The position numbers and the translations under genes are program-made. A stretch of 64,000 bases of DNA from Austropuccinia psidii (Eukaryota > Basidiomycota > Pucciniomycetes > Pucciniales > Sphaerophragmiaceae), in contig JALGQZ010000008.1 in assembly GCA_023105745.1 (NCBI GenBank), positions 26,177,866 to 26,241,865 of the forward strand, read 5' to 3'. Below the pieces are notes generated by a model. The model made no database searches. It saw nothing but the letters and a program-made list of their open reading frames with translations, and was not told the DNA's origin. Positions 27,967 to 39,581 of this stretch are shown here, piece after piece (within the stretch, counting starts at the first letter, position 1; each line of letters begins with the position of its first letter).

Positions 27967-29099
27967 GAGGTCCCCTCCCTGCAATTCTTTTTTCCTCATG
28001 GCCTATAAAGAGGCTGATCACAAAAACTTAACTTCTTAATAGTTCTTCTGAGGGAAATCCCCCTATCCATTCACATTATCCTAATTTTGAAGGAATACTC
28101 AGAAGCTAAGCTCAGAGGTATATCTATCCCATTGCTATTCCTAAATTCTTCTCCGTAGCTAAGCTCATTAGCATGGTCTGAGTGATTGATAATTAATAGT
28201 AGTTAACAGTTGGTATACTTTAATTTATCAACTCATCTCATTCACTATCTCCATTCCATTATTTCTCAGTAGCTGAGGTCAGAAGCACTGTCTGAGTCTG
28301 TTTTCTAATTAATAAGAGATAACAGCTTGTCTAAATTGATTTATAAATAAACCTAATTGACTATCCCATTCCCAATTTTCACAGTAGCCAAGCTCAGTAG
28401 CACTTTCTGAGTGATTTGTAATTAATAGTAGGTAACAGTTGGTCTACATCAATGGATAAACTCATCATCTTTACTACCACCATTGCTAAATCTGCTCGGT
28501 ATCCAATCTCAGTATCATTTTCTGGGTTTTTTTATAGATAATAGTAATTGAAAGTTGGTCTATGTTATTCCATAAATCTATCCAATTGATAAAGTTGTTT
28601 ACTCAGTAGCAAAGCTCAGTAGTAAATTTAACCATATTGGTTTCTGTTATCCCAAGTTATCATCATCAAAATTATTAAACCCTTAAAAAAAGTAGTGTTT
28701 GTTTATGATTAGTTATCATATTATCAACAGTGTTATCATCAAAATTAGAAATCCCTCAAGGTGTTACTTTTCTCAGTAAAGTAATCAAAAATTCCTTTCT
28801 CAAGTTTTATATCTTTATTTATTTGTGTTAATTTTTGCTAAACCATTGTTTCCACATCAAAGAAATCCTGATAGAGTATGTTGAATATACTTTTCTGACC
28901 CAGCCACCATGAAATGAATTCAATTGATTGTGGAACTCAAGTCAAGATAGTTCAGCATTATTAGGAAGGGAAGTCTAGAGTATTCTAGCACAAAAGAAGA
29001 GCAAGGGTTATAAGCTTGGACAGCAATTCAAAACTGTTTTCTTGTAATTTCCCCTTCCAGTTACTTCCTCATTTATTACACAAAAGAGGATTTCCCACA

Positions 29100-29125
29100 T
29101 CTGGTCCCCCAACAGTGGCATGCAG
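29100..29125 (+). other. primer-binding-site region of element A
   Basis: TCTGGTCCCCCAACAGTGGC follows the LTR end directly. A TGG-led PBS at this place is typical of Ty3/gypsy elements. The priming tRNA was not identified. Confidence 0.55.
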
Positions 29126-29276
29126 ATAGGAATAAAGTTCAGAAATTATTAAGCTTTATCTTTAAACAATAAAATTAATAATATAGATAAAATCAAAACT
29201 GGAAACAAATAGATTTACCAATCCAAAAAAATCATCACATAATTCACCATCATCCCATCCATCATCATTATCCCCA

Positions 29277-29277
<1 letters not shown>

Positions 29278-29321
<44 letters not shown>
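29278..29321 (+). repeat. (ATT)n microsatellite
   Basis: About 14 uninterrupted ATT triplets in the leader of element A, immediately before gag. Confidence 0.95.
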
Positions 29322-31400
29322 GCATTCAAAAACCCAACACCATCAGGAAAAGAATCTCAAGTATAATATAGTGATGTTATCTCAAAACCAAGAAAAGAAG
29401 AAAAGGAAGTTCTCCTTCACTCTCATTCAAGAATTGAAAAAAGGAATAAAGAAATCAAAAGAGCTAGAAGGAAAATACTGTAAAGTAGAAATGGATCAAC
29501 AATCCACCTCAAATTTACCACTATTACCACCTGAGGATACTGGGGAAGAACAGTATTCTGAGACAAGTGAAGAAGAAGATTAAAGGGTAAAAATTCAGAG
29601 TTTGATGAAGCAAATGCAGCATATAGTATTAACTCAAAGTAAAAAGAAGGGAAATAGAAGAGGTTCTATATCTTCTACACCTGCAGGTAGCCCTAGTGAA
29701 CCAACATCACCCAGGCATGTAAGACCAGAAGAGTCACCATCATCATCTACACCAGGACACAGGGATAAATCTCCTCTAGAAACAGAACCCAGACCTAAAC
29801 CTCATCAAAGGACAGCTTTCTACTTCACACCTGCAAGTCCAAGTCCCTTGCAACATCAAATACTCAGAGAGGAAAGGCCTGTTGTTAAAATTAAAGCTAA
29901 AGATCATAACCTAAATTTAAATGGAGAGAAAATGGAAACATTTATCAGAAAATTTGAAAGGATAGCACAGATTGAGGGATCTAGAGAAGAAGATTTAGAA
30001 ATTCAGATTGCATTTTAGACAACTGATTCAAAAATAAGCGATTCCATAGAAGTAATGCCAGGATGTGAAGAAGGAAACTGGAATCAACTCAAGAAGGATC
30101 TTATTAAAAAATGGGGAGGAGTCGAGCCAGAAAGGGGATATAGGAAGGAATCACCTAGCAATTTATTCAATGATAATTAAGAGGCAGGAGGAATTAGTAC
30201 TCTCTCTCAATATAAAAGTTTCATAGGGGAATATGAAGATATCATCACTTATCTTCCTAGATACAAATTCATTCCTCAAGATGATATATTTCATGAATCT
30301 CTGTTTGACTCTATCTCTGCAGATGTAAAAGGAGATATCAGTAAAGAAATGATCAAGGAGAATGTCATTGTTAGAGAAGAAGATGGGGGATATCTCATAC
30401 CACCAATGAAGATCTTGAAGAAGTACATTGAACAAGAATTGGAAGCAAGGATATTAATCACTAAAAGGCTTTCACCTCCAAGGATACCTGAACAGAAAGA
30501 ATCAAAGATTACAGAAAGAAAGGTCTAATTCAAGGAAGAGATATTTCAAGGATTGAGAGAAGCCCTCAAGAAAATGAAATAACCTACAAAAACTCTGAAA
30601 GAAAAAAGGAAGTAGTCAAGGATGAGGCACCTGCTGAAAATGAAGATTTCAAACAGTTCATGGATAAACTGAATGAATTAACTAATGTGGCTAAATCCCA
30701 AAATAAAATAATTAATAACCCTAAGTCAAAAAATCTAGGATTCAGACCAAGAGATAATGTTTCTACACCACAAAACAGAAGTGCACCCTATTTTCCAGCA
30801 CATAATGTACCAAAGTTCACTTATAAATTTTACTATTTCATGGAAGAAGGTCATTCAGTTGTAAGATTTACTGAACTAGTGGATGATAAAAACGAGAAAT
30901 GGGTTATCAGACAAGGTTTCAATTATTTATATCCCAACTGGTAAAGGGCCTTTAATGATGGAAAATTTCCACCAAAATACTTATTCAGGGAGTTTCAAAG
31001 GAACAGGAGAAATTCAAAAGAAAGTTAGAGGAAGAACAAAAGAAAAAGGAAAAATAAACTTCCTTTATATCAATGAATGATTGGGGGTATTGGGAACCAC
31101 CATGCATTTCAACAGGATTAGAAGAACCTCTTGGGTATGCTTATGGTTTGAGGAACAGAAAGAAGAGGATTGAAAATCAAGAGAAATTTAAAACTCAACC
31201 CCTTTCCTCAAAATATACTATTTAACCAAAAGACACTATAAAGAAGAAGACTGGTCTTCCTGGTGGATTCATTGAAGAAGAAAAGATCATAGTACCTACA
31301 AAATATAAGCGATCAAAAACAGAAGAGGTTGTTGAGCCACCAGAACCAGCTCAACCAAATCTTACAAAAAAAATAATAGAAGGAGATTAATAGGAAAGCT
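29320..31400 (+). pseudogene. gag relic of element A
   Basis: Decayed Gag, the capsid and RNA-binding protein. One frame runs from about 29320 to 30600. It has a Lys-rich start and a disordered Ser/Pro/Thr region (29680-29860). The capsid-like part is marked by EKMETFIRKFERIAQIEG, GNWNQLKKDLIKKWG and SQYKSFIGEYEDI. Stops fall at 29581, 30016, 30178 and 30526. After a frameshift comes the zinc-knuckle position at 30828-30869, reading FYYFMEEGHSVVRF. The spacing is that of C-X2-C-X4-H-X4-C, but all three cysteines are phenylalanine. It is followed by WVIRQGFNYLYPNW and a Lys/Glu-rich linker. A solo LTR inserted at 31408 then separates gag from the protease. Confidence 0.7.
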
Positions 31401-31407
31401 CTAATGA

Positions 31408-33303
31408 TGTAGGGCTTGATTATGAAACAATAAGTAAATATTACCAATATTCTCCTTATTGTACTATGAATTTCCTGATTAAGTTGAAGAGTAAGATAAA
31501 TAATGATTATAATAACAAAGAATTATTCTGATTACGGTGTAAAATATTCATATTATTTCATAAATATGATAATATATTCATGGCACTTTATTATTGGTAC
31601 AAACAAATAATAAAGGCATAAAAAATTGTTATTTAATAATAAGAAACAATTTATAGCAATAATATTTCCAATATTAAAGCTATATATTACCAATATTAAA
31701 GTTATGTATTAATATAAATACTCTTTATATTAATAAAATAATTATTAAAGTAATAATAAAGGATGGAAATAACCTCATTTTGACACTTAATATAATAATA
31801 TTGAACATATTTACAACTAAAGATGTATATAAAACTTATTTGAATTATATTTACAATGAAAAATAGAAGAAATTAAAACATTCTTATTTTTACCTGTATT
31901 TAGAGTTTTTGGAGAGAAATTTAACAAAAACAATTGAATTTTTTTTAATCACATTAATATTGATTATCAAAATGAACATTAACTTGAGTATTTAAATATT
32001 TGATAGTTTTATATAAAAAGAGTAAATTTTTTACCTTTGATTTTAATGATTTAATGTTTTTGTTGCATCTGAGGGGGAAATAGAGGTAAAAAGATCTCTA
32101 TATATGGTAAAATCCTCTTTTTTAGAGTCTAGAAGGCTTCTAGTAGACATTTACTGATGGTATCCACTAGAATTGATTAGTATTTTAAGACTTAGTGATG
32201 ATTACATTATAATTAAACCATCTTATCTCATTATTATTCCATTATTTAGAGTTATCACTGTAACTTTAAATTTCCTGCCATAATAGGCTTTAAAGAAGAC
32301 TAAAGTTTGTTTATTTTATTATTTTTAATCATAAAAAGCTAGTATTCATCACTTTCATCACTTATATAGCTGTTAAACTCAAATTAAGATTACAGTGAGT
32401 GATCATAAATGATCAATATTTGGCTTAAGTTTTTATCATTAATACCTTTTGATTTGTAAATGCTAAAGCCATTCATATAGTGAATTCACATATCTTGAAA
32501 TGTAATTAAAAAATGTGAAGAGCATCTCATTACATCATCAAAACTCTATTTTTGATGATTTTTCTTGTAACTCATCTTTTCTTTTGAAATTTACTATTTT
32601 AAACCTCAAACCATTATTTCAAGGGGTTATACCTTGAATATAATGATAAAAGTTACATCATTTATTCATGTATGAACTATTTGAATATTAATATCTACTT
32701 TCTTTCAAGTTTGGACCACTTTCACAAAAAAGTGGTCAACAGCTAAAAAATTTTGTTAAAAAGGCTTATATCTCTATTTTTACAGGGATTATGTGGTAAC
32801 TTTATTTTTGGTTCAACTCTATATCATGTATATATCAAGAGATATGAGCTAAAAACCATGAATATATGCCCTGGTCATAAAAGTGCATATATTCAGGTTA
32901 TCTCCTGAAGTATTTACTTTACATATATGACATAAAAATGTTATATATTTAGTTTTTAATGGGGAATCCAATAGGTAAATATATATCAAATGTTGTTTCA
33001 TTGGGGTCTGATATAAATAAGAATTTATGCCTTTTTGTGGAAGTTTTACATATTACACAGTAAGTATTGTCTTGACAGATATGACACAAAAATGTTTTAT
33101 GTGCTATTCACCATAAGGAATCTAATGGTACAATTTTTTTGAAATGTTTATTCATTATATTATGTGTTAATCAAGAGTTTATTCCTATTTATGGCATTTT
33201 TACTTATTTCAAGATCACATTTTTAGTTCTTATTATTAGAATAATTATTGTAAAGTTCTTTTGTGACCTTTTTGGATATGTGGTCATATCTCAAAGGGTC
33301 ACA
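31408..33303 (-). repeat. solo LTR (element 2/3 family) inside the interior of element A
   Basis: Reads TGTAGGGCTTGATTATGAAAC at the left and CTCAAAGGGTCACA at the right. It is the reverse complement of the solo LTR at 41433-43405. AATGA before and AATAA after may be the target duplication with one change. A TATA-like box in the LTR's own orientation lies near 32093-32100 (complement of CTATATATGG). A hairpin GACCACTT/AAGTGGTC lies at 32714-32737. Confidence 0.85.
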
Positions 33304-34047
33304 AATAAAATTACCAAAGTTGGAAGCAAACAAAAAGCCTTTGATTAAAGAAGAAGGATCAATAATTAAAAAAGTAAGGAAGAAGGTCATGGATCAGAAA
33401 ATTACTTTCACCTTAGAAGAAATAGTCACAATCTCACCCAAATTTATCCAAGAATTAAGATTTCTCTCAGAAAAAGAAAGGAAATACTTAATATTTCCTA
33501 AATCAATCAAAAGTCAAGAGCAAAAAGAAACTCAAGACATAATCATTCAAGATAAAATGCCCTATTCTTGTCCCCTTGGAATTATTGAGGTCTCAGTTGA
33601 AAAAGAAGGACACATAGTAAAAGCATTAGTTGATACCGGAGCTGAACTCAGTATAATACCAGAAGTGGAATCCATAAAATGAAGACTACCAAGAGGGTTC
33701 TGAACATGAGACTTGGAGGTATTGGAGGTCAAAGCACAGAAATTGCTGAATTATTGGAAAAGAATTTCCTTATCTCACCATCTGGAGATGAAGGAAGAAT
33801 TAATTTCTTTGCAGCCAGAGGTGCTTTTCAGATAGTCATTGGCAGAAATTTCCTTTCTTATAATGGTATTAGACTTGAATACTCTCAAAAACAAGGAGAA
33901 ATTCTTAGCTATGAAGAATCTGATGGAAGGAGCTTGTGTATACCAACTTTTACCCCAGAATCAAAAGGATGGCATACAGGACCACCAAGAGGAATGGAAA
34001 TGAGTAGCCTTGCTAGAATAGAACTAAAAGATGAAGAACCAAGATGA
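33304..34047 (+). pseudogene. retropepsin (aspartic protease) of element A
   Basis: Retroviral-type aspartic protease, which cuts the Gag polyprotein. A Lys/Glu-rich linker leads to CPLGIIEVSV and the active-site triad in ALVDTGAELSIIPE (33628-33669). A frameshift and stop at about 33680 break the chain. The second frame continues with LGGIGGQSTE, the flap-side region, then FQIVIGRNFL (33829-33858), SYNGIRLEYS, and GPPRGME (33980-34000). The triad DTG is intact, unlike the zinc knuckle and the second protease copy. Its upstream part was separated from gag by the solo LTR at 31408-33303. The call is firm; activity is not expected. Confidence 0.75.
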
Positions 34048-34251
34048 AAATCACCCCTCAAAAAAGTTGAATTTGATACTTAAGCAAAAAATAATTATAT
34101 TAGCAAGAAAATAAATGAATCAATATATCATTTGAAAGAAGATTAACCTTAACAAAATGAAATATTACTAGTATCTTCACATGCAATTAGCAGCATAGAC
34201 AATAATGATCCTCTTCTCTATCCAAAATTTGAAAACACTAATAGCTCTAAC

Positions 34252-35307
34252 ATGGAAGCTTCTACTCTTCAAGTGGAACCAGTGCAAAAGAAAGGCTTAA
34301 AACCAAAACAGCTAGTTAGAAGTGTTTCAAATAAATATGGAAAGAATGGTACTTATTGGAAAAAGAAAAAGGATGAGATCTCTAATAAAGAACACTCTAA
34401 TTATTCAAAAGTGAAAGGGTCCTCTAAACTCAAAAGATATCTTTCAAAAATAATTTCCAAAATACAAAATCATCATAAATTCAAGTTCAATGGGACTTTC
34501 AATGCCCTGGAACTCAACCAAACATTACAGAAGAAATTCATCCAACTAAAATTCAAAATATAATTACTACACCTGAAGTGGCAGCAATAAGTTCAAATTT
34601 AGAAACCAAGATATCAGAGGAAGAATCAATTCAACCTCAAGAACCTCTGGACTTAGACCAAGTAATCAAAAAGTTGAATTTTATGGAATTGGAAATGAAC
34701 AGTACCACAGCATCCACTGGTAGTGACAGCTCTCAGAATACTCCCTTTGATAATTTTTCACCCAATTGCAGATCAAAATAAGTAATATATGTCAGAATAG
34801 GATTGGAAGAATACCCTTTTATGGCTCTCATGGACCAAACCTTAGAATATAACTGAATATCTCTCAAAATGGCAGCAGAAATTAGGGTTATACAAATATC
34901 AAAGAAAAGAAAAAATGAAAATAAGAAGTTCAAAAAGACGATCATGAACAGAATTCATATCGTCTTACATACTAATGAAACACTGTACTTAAGATTCATT
35001 TTGGAAGGAAATTCAAGCCACATAGTCTTGGGAAAAAGAATTTATTATTTAAATTGGCTTCAATTATGGAATTCAATACCCTCAAGTTGTGAAGAAGAGG
35101 AATAAAATCAAATTCCAAAATCACTTAATCAAGATTCATCAGCCTTGAAAAATACCACTGAATCTGAAGAAGAACTATATGAAGGAATGCAAGTCTTCAG
35201 TATAGGGATAATGGACTTTAACCAACAAGATTTCCATGAAATGATGACTAGAAGAGAAGGATATACTTATACTTCTTCAAGCCCTCTCACACCAGTGGAT
35301 TATTAAT
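34252..35307 (+). pseudogene. linker and second degenerate retropepsin-like domain
   Basis: Two linked open stretches. The first (34252-34563) is Lys-rich and unrecognised. The second frame runs from 34578 to 35105 through stops at 34779 and 34854. It begins with an acidic Gln/Ser linker and then reads VRIGLEEYPFMALMDQTLEY at 34791-34850. This aligns position by position with ALVDTGAEL of the first protease. DTG has become DQT, so Asp is kept while Thr and Gly are lost. Downstream, GNSSHIVLGKRIYYLN (about 35010-35055) matches the C-terminal VIGRNFL block. A further acidic linker in another frame runs to the stop at 35305-35307. The second-protease reading is inference from this alignment. Confidence 0.45.
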
Positions 35308-35500
35308 AACCATTTAACTTAGGAGACCTACTTCATGATGGAAATTCTAAAATGGGACATATAAGTTCAGATGAATATCCCATACCTCTTCAAATTACAA
35401 AAAAAATAAATCTAACAAAGATTTAAATGAAACATCATTAGTAAGAAATGATGTTATATTCAATTAAAATTTTTAAGAACCACTACCCAAACTTGAACAG

Positions 35501-35815
35501 TTGATTTTTGGGGAATACTTCAATAATGAGCCAAATCCTAATCAAAACCTGAATACCCCTCAGATTCAAAATTTATCTTTTGGAAGCCCCATTTTTGATA
35601 ACAGCCAAAATATACCTGGCCAGAATAGCTCACCAGAAGACATAGTCAGTTTAGAATATGAGGATTCATCCCATATTGGAAGCTTTGTAAGGGATACTCA
35701 AGGCTTATTACCACCTTCGGTAATCTCTCTTGATAAAGAGCAAAGTGCAACAGTTCCAGAACAACCAGAACCTTTATTAAAGAAGAATCATAATCAAAAC
35801 AAACCATTAAAATAA
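35501..35815 (+). pseudogene. acidic Asn/Pro/Ser-rich linker ORF of element A
   Basis: An open stretch of about 100 codons, rich in Asn, Pro, Ser, Gln and Glu, with no domain (for example SSPEDIVSLEYEDSSH). It is probably the decayed end of the Gag-protease polyprotein linker. Relatives of this family have reverse transcriptase after such a linker, but none follows here. The next 350 bases on the plus strand hold only short broken Lys-rich readings. Confidence 0.4.
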
Positions 35816-36189
35816 ATTCTGAAGAAAACTACCCAATTCTTTAATAAGAAAGATAAAATTAAAGAAGAAAATTCAGATTTTATTCAAAATAAAAAAGAAT
35901 ATTATCAATTTCAGACAAAAGAATTTGGAATTTTCAGAAACAAAAGCAAATTCAGGAAAACCCAATAAAAAGGGAATTTTACACTAAAGAATGTTAGAGT
36001 GTATTTTGAATTCAATTGAAGTATGGATGAATACATCAACAAAAAGATTTCTATCAATAAGAAGATAATCAAAGGGGAACTTCTAAAGTGTTTGAATTGA
36101 TTCCTTTACAACAAAAAAATGTGCCAAATTTGAGGAAAAGAAATAAAGAAGCTAAATATAAACTCAAGACATGCTAATCCTGGTTTAAT

Positions 36190-36620
36190 ACTTAAGCCCA
36201 CCTCTGTGTTTTTCTCTTTCTTTTCTTCTTTATTTCTTTATTTTCATTTTATTCTAAATTCTTCTCTTATATTATTTAATTTTTATTTTTATTTATATTT
36301 TATATTTTTATCTCAATTTATTTCATTTGATATTTCAATTTTTTTTACCTTAAAAAGAATCATGGACTCTCTCTCACATATTTGTTTGGGGGCACAACAA
36401 TTTTTTTATTTCTTTCAAGTTTTCTTTTTAACAAGAAATCCAAAACACAAAAACAACAAAAAATAAGTAAAAATAAACAAAAAATAAGAAGTAAAAATAA
36501 TATAAAACATTTTTTTTATTTTTTTTATATAAAACAAAACCATAGCACTAACTGTAATAAATCAAACATCATTATAATTAAATATGAATAATAAATAAAT
36601 TGTTTTTTATTGATTTTTAA
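36190..36620. other. low-complexity T-rich then A-rich tract
   Basis: About 36205-36350 is almost pure pyrimidine (T with C), and about 36440-36600 is A-rich. The open frame of 86 codons here is a composition artefact (Phe/Leu/Ser). Confidence 0.6.
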
Positions 36621-36689
36621 TTTTTCTTATTTATTTAGGCAAGAGAACTACAAAACAAAGTGAAACCAAAAAACCCTGAGCATAAAATT

Positions 36690-37749
36690 TTAAAAAAGAA
36701 ACCAGGTTAGGCCAAATTTCGTACAAGCAGTTAAGAATAATAAATTTGGAACACTTTCTTGCGCCTCAGTTAGTCAAACAGATGCTCTAGGGGAAGGATA
36801 TATATAAATATATAATTAGTAAAAAAACTCACTTGATCATATGTTGGTACCAATGCATACATGATTGGACCAAATTTCAAGTTATTTGGTACTCCTGTTG
36901 GAAGGAGATGTTTCTGGGAAAACAATAAAGAAATGATCTCTCCATAATTCCATGCAGATCTTTCATCTCACAGTCAAATAGATGGAAGCAATAAAGGAAG
37001 TCGGCCCTTAAGGCCTCAATGGTATTATTGGAATGCTTGCTATTGGACAAATGATACCGAGTTGTAGTCAAAGGAGAGGAATGTGAATGGGTTCATGTAG
37101 GAGGTCTATTATTTATATCAATGAAGTTCAATGTTGGCATAAACTCATATGGTGTGCGATTGGATTGGGATGTTTGGAGTAGGTCTGCAAGTTGAATGTT
37201 GGCATACCATTTGAAGGAAGCATTAATCAATAGATTTTTGAATCCAAGTCTATTATGACATGTTTCCAACCATTGGTACACCATACAATATCTAGACAGA
37301 AAGGCATAATAATTCCAAAAAAAAGGACAAGTAAATGGATGCAAAACAACGACAACAGAAGTATGGATAAAAAATTAAAAGAAAAACAAGATTATATATA
37401 AAAAAGAGAAATGGCATACAAAAATAGGAAAAAGGGGGGACCATTGCTGCAGATACCATGATCTGTAGCACTCCAAACAAAGATCCCGGAAATTGGAAGC
37501 CAGCAATCTGGCTCAATTAATCCAAAGAAAACTTACTAAGCTTAGTGGAAGTCACAGTGGCTGCACTAAGAAAAAGCTTGGATATGACTTATACTACCAT
37601 TGCCAATCAAAAAAATAAAAGAAATAAATACAAAGAATTAGTTTTTTCAAAAAATAAAAGAGAGGATGACGCACCTAGCGGCAGATCCAATTGACAAGGA
37701 GATAGAACAGAATGCCACTTTTCATTAAGGAAGAATGGTTCAAAAAAGA
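36690..37749 (-). pseudogene. captured spliced gene, antisense inside element A
   Basis: A minus-strand gene model with ordinary fungal splice sites. Exon a ends at 37675 (CTAG/GTGCGT). Exon b is 37537-37587 (donor GTAAGT). Exon c is 37420-37507 (donor GTATGC). Exon d is 36834-37291 (acceptor GTCTAG, donor CAA/GTGAGT). Exon e is 36690-36786 (acceptor CCCCTAG), ending in TAA at 36690-36692. Introns are 87, 29, 128 and 47 bases; the 47-base one has a TTTACTAAT branch-like motif. The joined frame stays open apart from three TGA codons (37093, 36877 and 36774), each one transition away from CGA. Segments read VWSATDHGICSNGPPFF, QWLETCHNRLGFKNLLI, NNTIEALRADFLYCFHLF and PNLLFLTACTKFGLTWF. I do not recognise the family and propose no function. 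The 5' end beyond 37749 is unclear, and the 29-base intron is unusually short. Confidence 0.5.
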
Positions 37750-37838
37750 TGATAATATTAATTAATTAATTTAAATAAAAGATGACGACAAAAAAGAAAG
37801 ACAAAGTTCAGGTGGCTTTGTGGATCTAAAATACAAGT

Positions 37839-37860
37839 CAGCTGTGCGACTGCACAGCTG
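37839..37860. repeat. 9-bp GC-rich hairpin
   Basis: CAGCTGTGC and GCACAGCTG are exact arms around GACT. It stands out in an AT-rich setting just upstream of the antisense gene. Confidence 0.7.
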
Positions 37861-38295
37861 AATACCTATTCAATAATCGAAATTCCTGGTGGCTATTTTG
37901 GTACTGGTATTTTTTTTATTTAACAATTTTAAAATCAAAACTAAGAATAAATTGAAAAGAGAAAAAAAAATATAACAAAAATTGAATTAAAACAGAGAAT
38001 ACATTTAAAAGAAAGATAATAAAAATAAATAAATAAATTCAAAAAATAATAATCTAAAATAAATTAAAATTGAAATAACAATACATAAAATGAAGTAAAG
38101 TTAAAAAAAGAAATAAAATTCAAATAAATTAATACAAAAAAATAAATCTCTTTCTGCACCCTTTAAGAAATAAGAAAAATATATTTTAATATATTTTTAT
38201 TAGATGGAGAGGGGTTGAGACCCTTCTACCTCCCAATACTGCAAGAATGCAAGAATACAACAGAAGAAAAAAACAACAACACAAAATCAATAATC

Positions 38296-38840
38296 AAGGG
38301 ATGGTCCTAAACAAGACCTTAAACTGTCCAAAACATACTTTTTCATCTATATTAATCAGAAACAAGGTTTGAAGAAATGGTCCTTGATAAGACCTTAAAA
38401 TTTCTAAAAAATGTCTCCAACTCAATCAAACAAAATCAATACTCAAGGAATGGTTCTAGACATGACCTTAAACTGTCTAAATCATCTTTTATCTTTTTTT
38501 ATCAAGAATTATATAACAAACCTCAAGAACTCAACAAATTGTCCTGAATGACCTTAAACTCTACCAATAACGTTTTATTCCAACTATAAGAAAAAAACCA
38601 ACCCTCAAGAAATGGTCCTTGATAAGACCTTAAAATGTCCAAAACATATTTTCCATATATATCAATCAAGAAAAAAGTTCTGAAGAAATGGTTCTGGAAA
38701 AGACCTTCAACTGGACTAAAAAAGGAAACCTTTTAAATTCAAATTAAATCAAAACCAATCAGAACTCAAGAATTTGTCCTGAGTATGAACTTAAACTGCA
38801 TCATTAAGATTTTTCAGCCTCATAAATCACCTCAAGAAAT
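38296..38840 (+). repeat. degenerate tandem repeat, period about 75 bp, about 7 units
   Basis: The core AATGGTCCTTGATAAGACCT with its TTAAA..GTCC tail recurs with changes, starting at about 38300, 38376, 38449, 38537, 38611, 38687 and 38771. Spacing is therefore 73-88 bases. Units also share a CTCAAGAA lead-in and a TATATCAATCAAGAA-like stretch. It lies between the antisense gene and the polypurine tract of element A. Confidence 0.8.
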
Positions 38841-39570
38841 GAATTGTGGTCATTGGCATTAATCAAACCTTTACTACTAAATTCTTTCAAAAAAAAAAAT
38901 TAAATTAAATAAAACTAAAAATAAAAAACACTCATAAAATTAAAAAATAATATAATAATAAAATAATAATAATTCAGTTAGATATATACATATATAACTA
39001 TCAATATTAAAAAATAAGGGGTGGAAACTTGTTTCTTATTATCACTCCTTGTGATTTGAAGTTTTAAGGGATAGTAGAAATTCATTTTGTTACTTCACAA
39101 TTATTTAGCATACTGTATGACTAGAAGAAATTTCATCAAAAAAAAGATAATGATAGATATAGTAGAGAAGAAGAATAAGAACAAGAAAGAAGATAAAAAA
39201 TTGGAAGAAAAACCAGAAAGCTAAGAGATAAGGATGGTCTATAAAGAAATTAATATCTTTGAAGTAAAAAATGAATTGATAAGGAATGAGGTCAAAAAAG
39301 TATAATGAATCACAATCAGGACACACAAAAAACTTTCATTAAATTTAAAGGTTTTTTTCTTTAGGATAACTTCTTCCACACAATCAAATCAAGTTCATAA
39401 TTACCACTCAAGAAAAAAGAAAAAAAACATCACCAAGGATTAGCTTTATCATTGATCAATAATAACAATATATTGACCATAAATGAAATCATTTTACTCA
39501 AATGAAAGAAACTCAAGATAGGGTATTTGTCCCTCAATCCTCATTGGAAATTCTGGGGACAAAATTAAAT
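38841..39570 (+). other. 3' interior of element A, no gene seen
   Basis: A-rich sequence. Lys/Glu-rich broken readings at about 39120-39240 resemble linker coding but carry no domain. It precedes the polypurine tract. Confidence 0.4.
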
Positions 39571-39581
39571 GACGAGGGGGA
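39571..39581 (+). other. polypurine tract of element A
   Basis: GACGAGGGGGA abuts the TGTGGTATACC start of the 3' LTR. This is the expected plus-strand priming site and it fixes the orientation of the element. Confidence 0.75.

Larger units (their letters stand above)
25010..29099 (+). repeat. 5' LTR of element A (interrupted)
   Basis: Starts TGTGGTATACC and aligns with 39582-44209 along its length, except for a solo LTR at 25669-27091 and its duplicated AGAGA. Net length is about 2662 bp. The right end is placed at TTTCCCACA just before the PBS-like sequence. An alternative end 17 bases earlier (TTACACA) cannot be excluded. It contains a TATA box at 27959. Confidence 0.8.

Noticed and set aside
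36206..36466. 86-codon Phe/Leu/Ser-rich frame that looks like a membrane protein
   Set aside because: It is a translation of a T-rich low-complexity tract.
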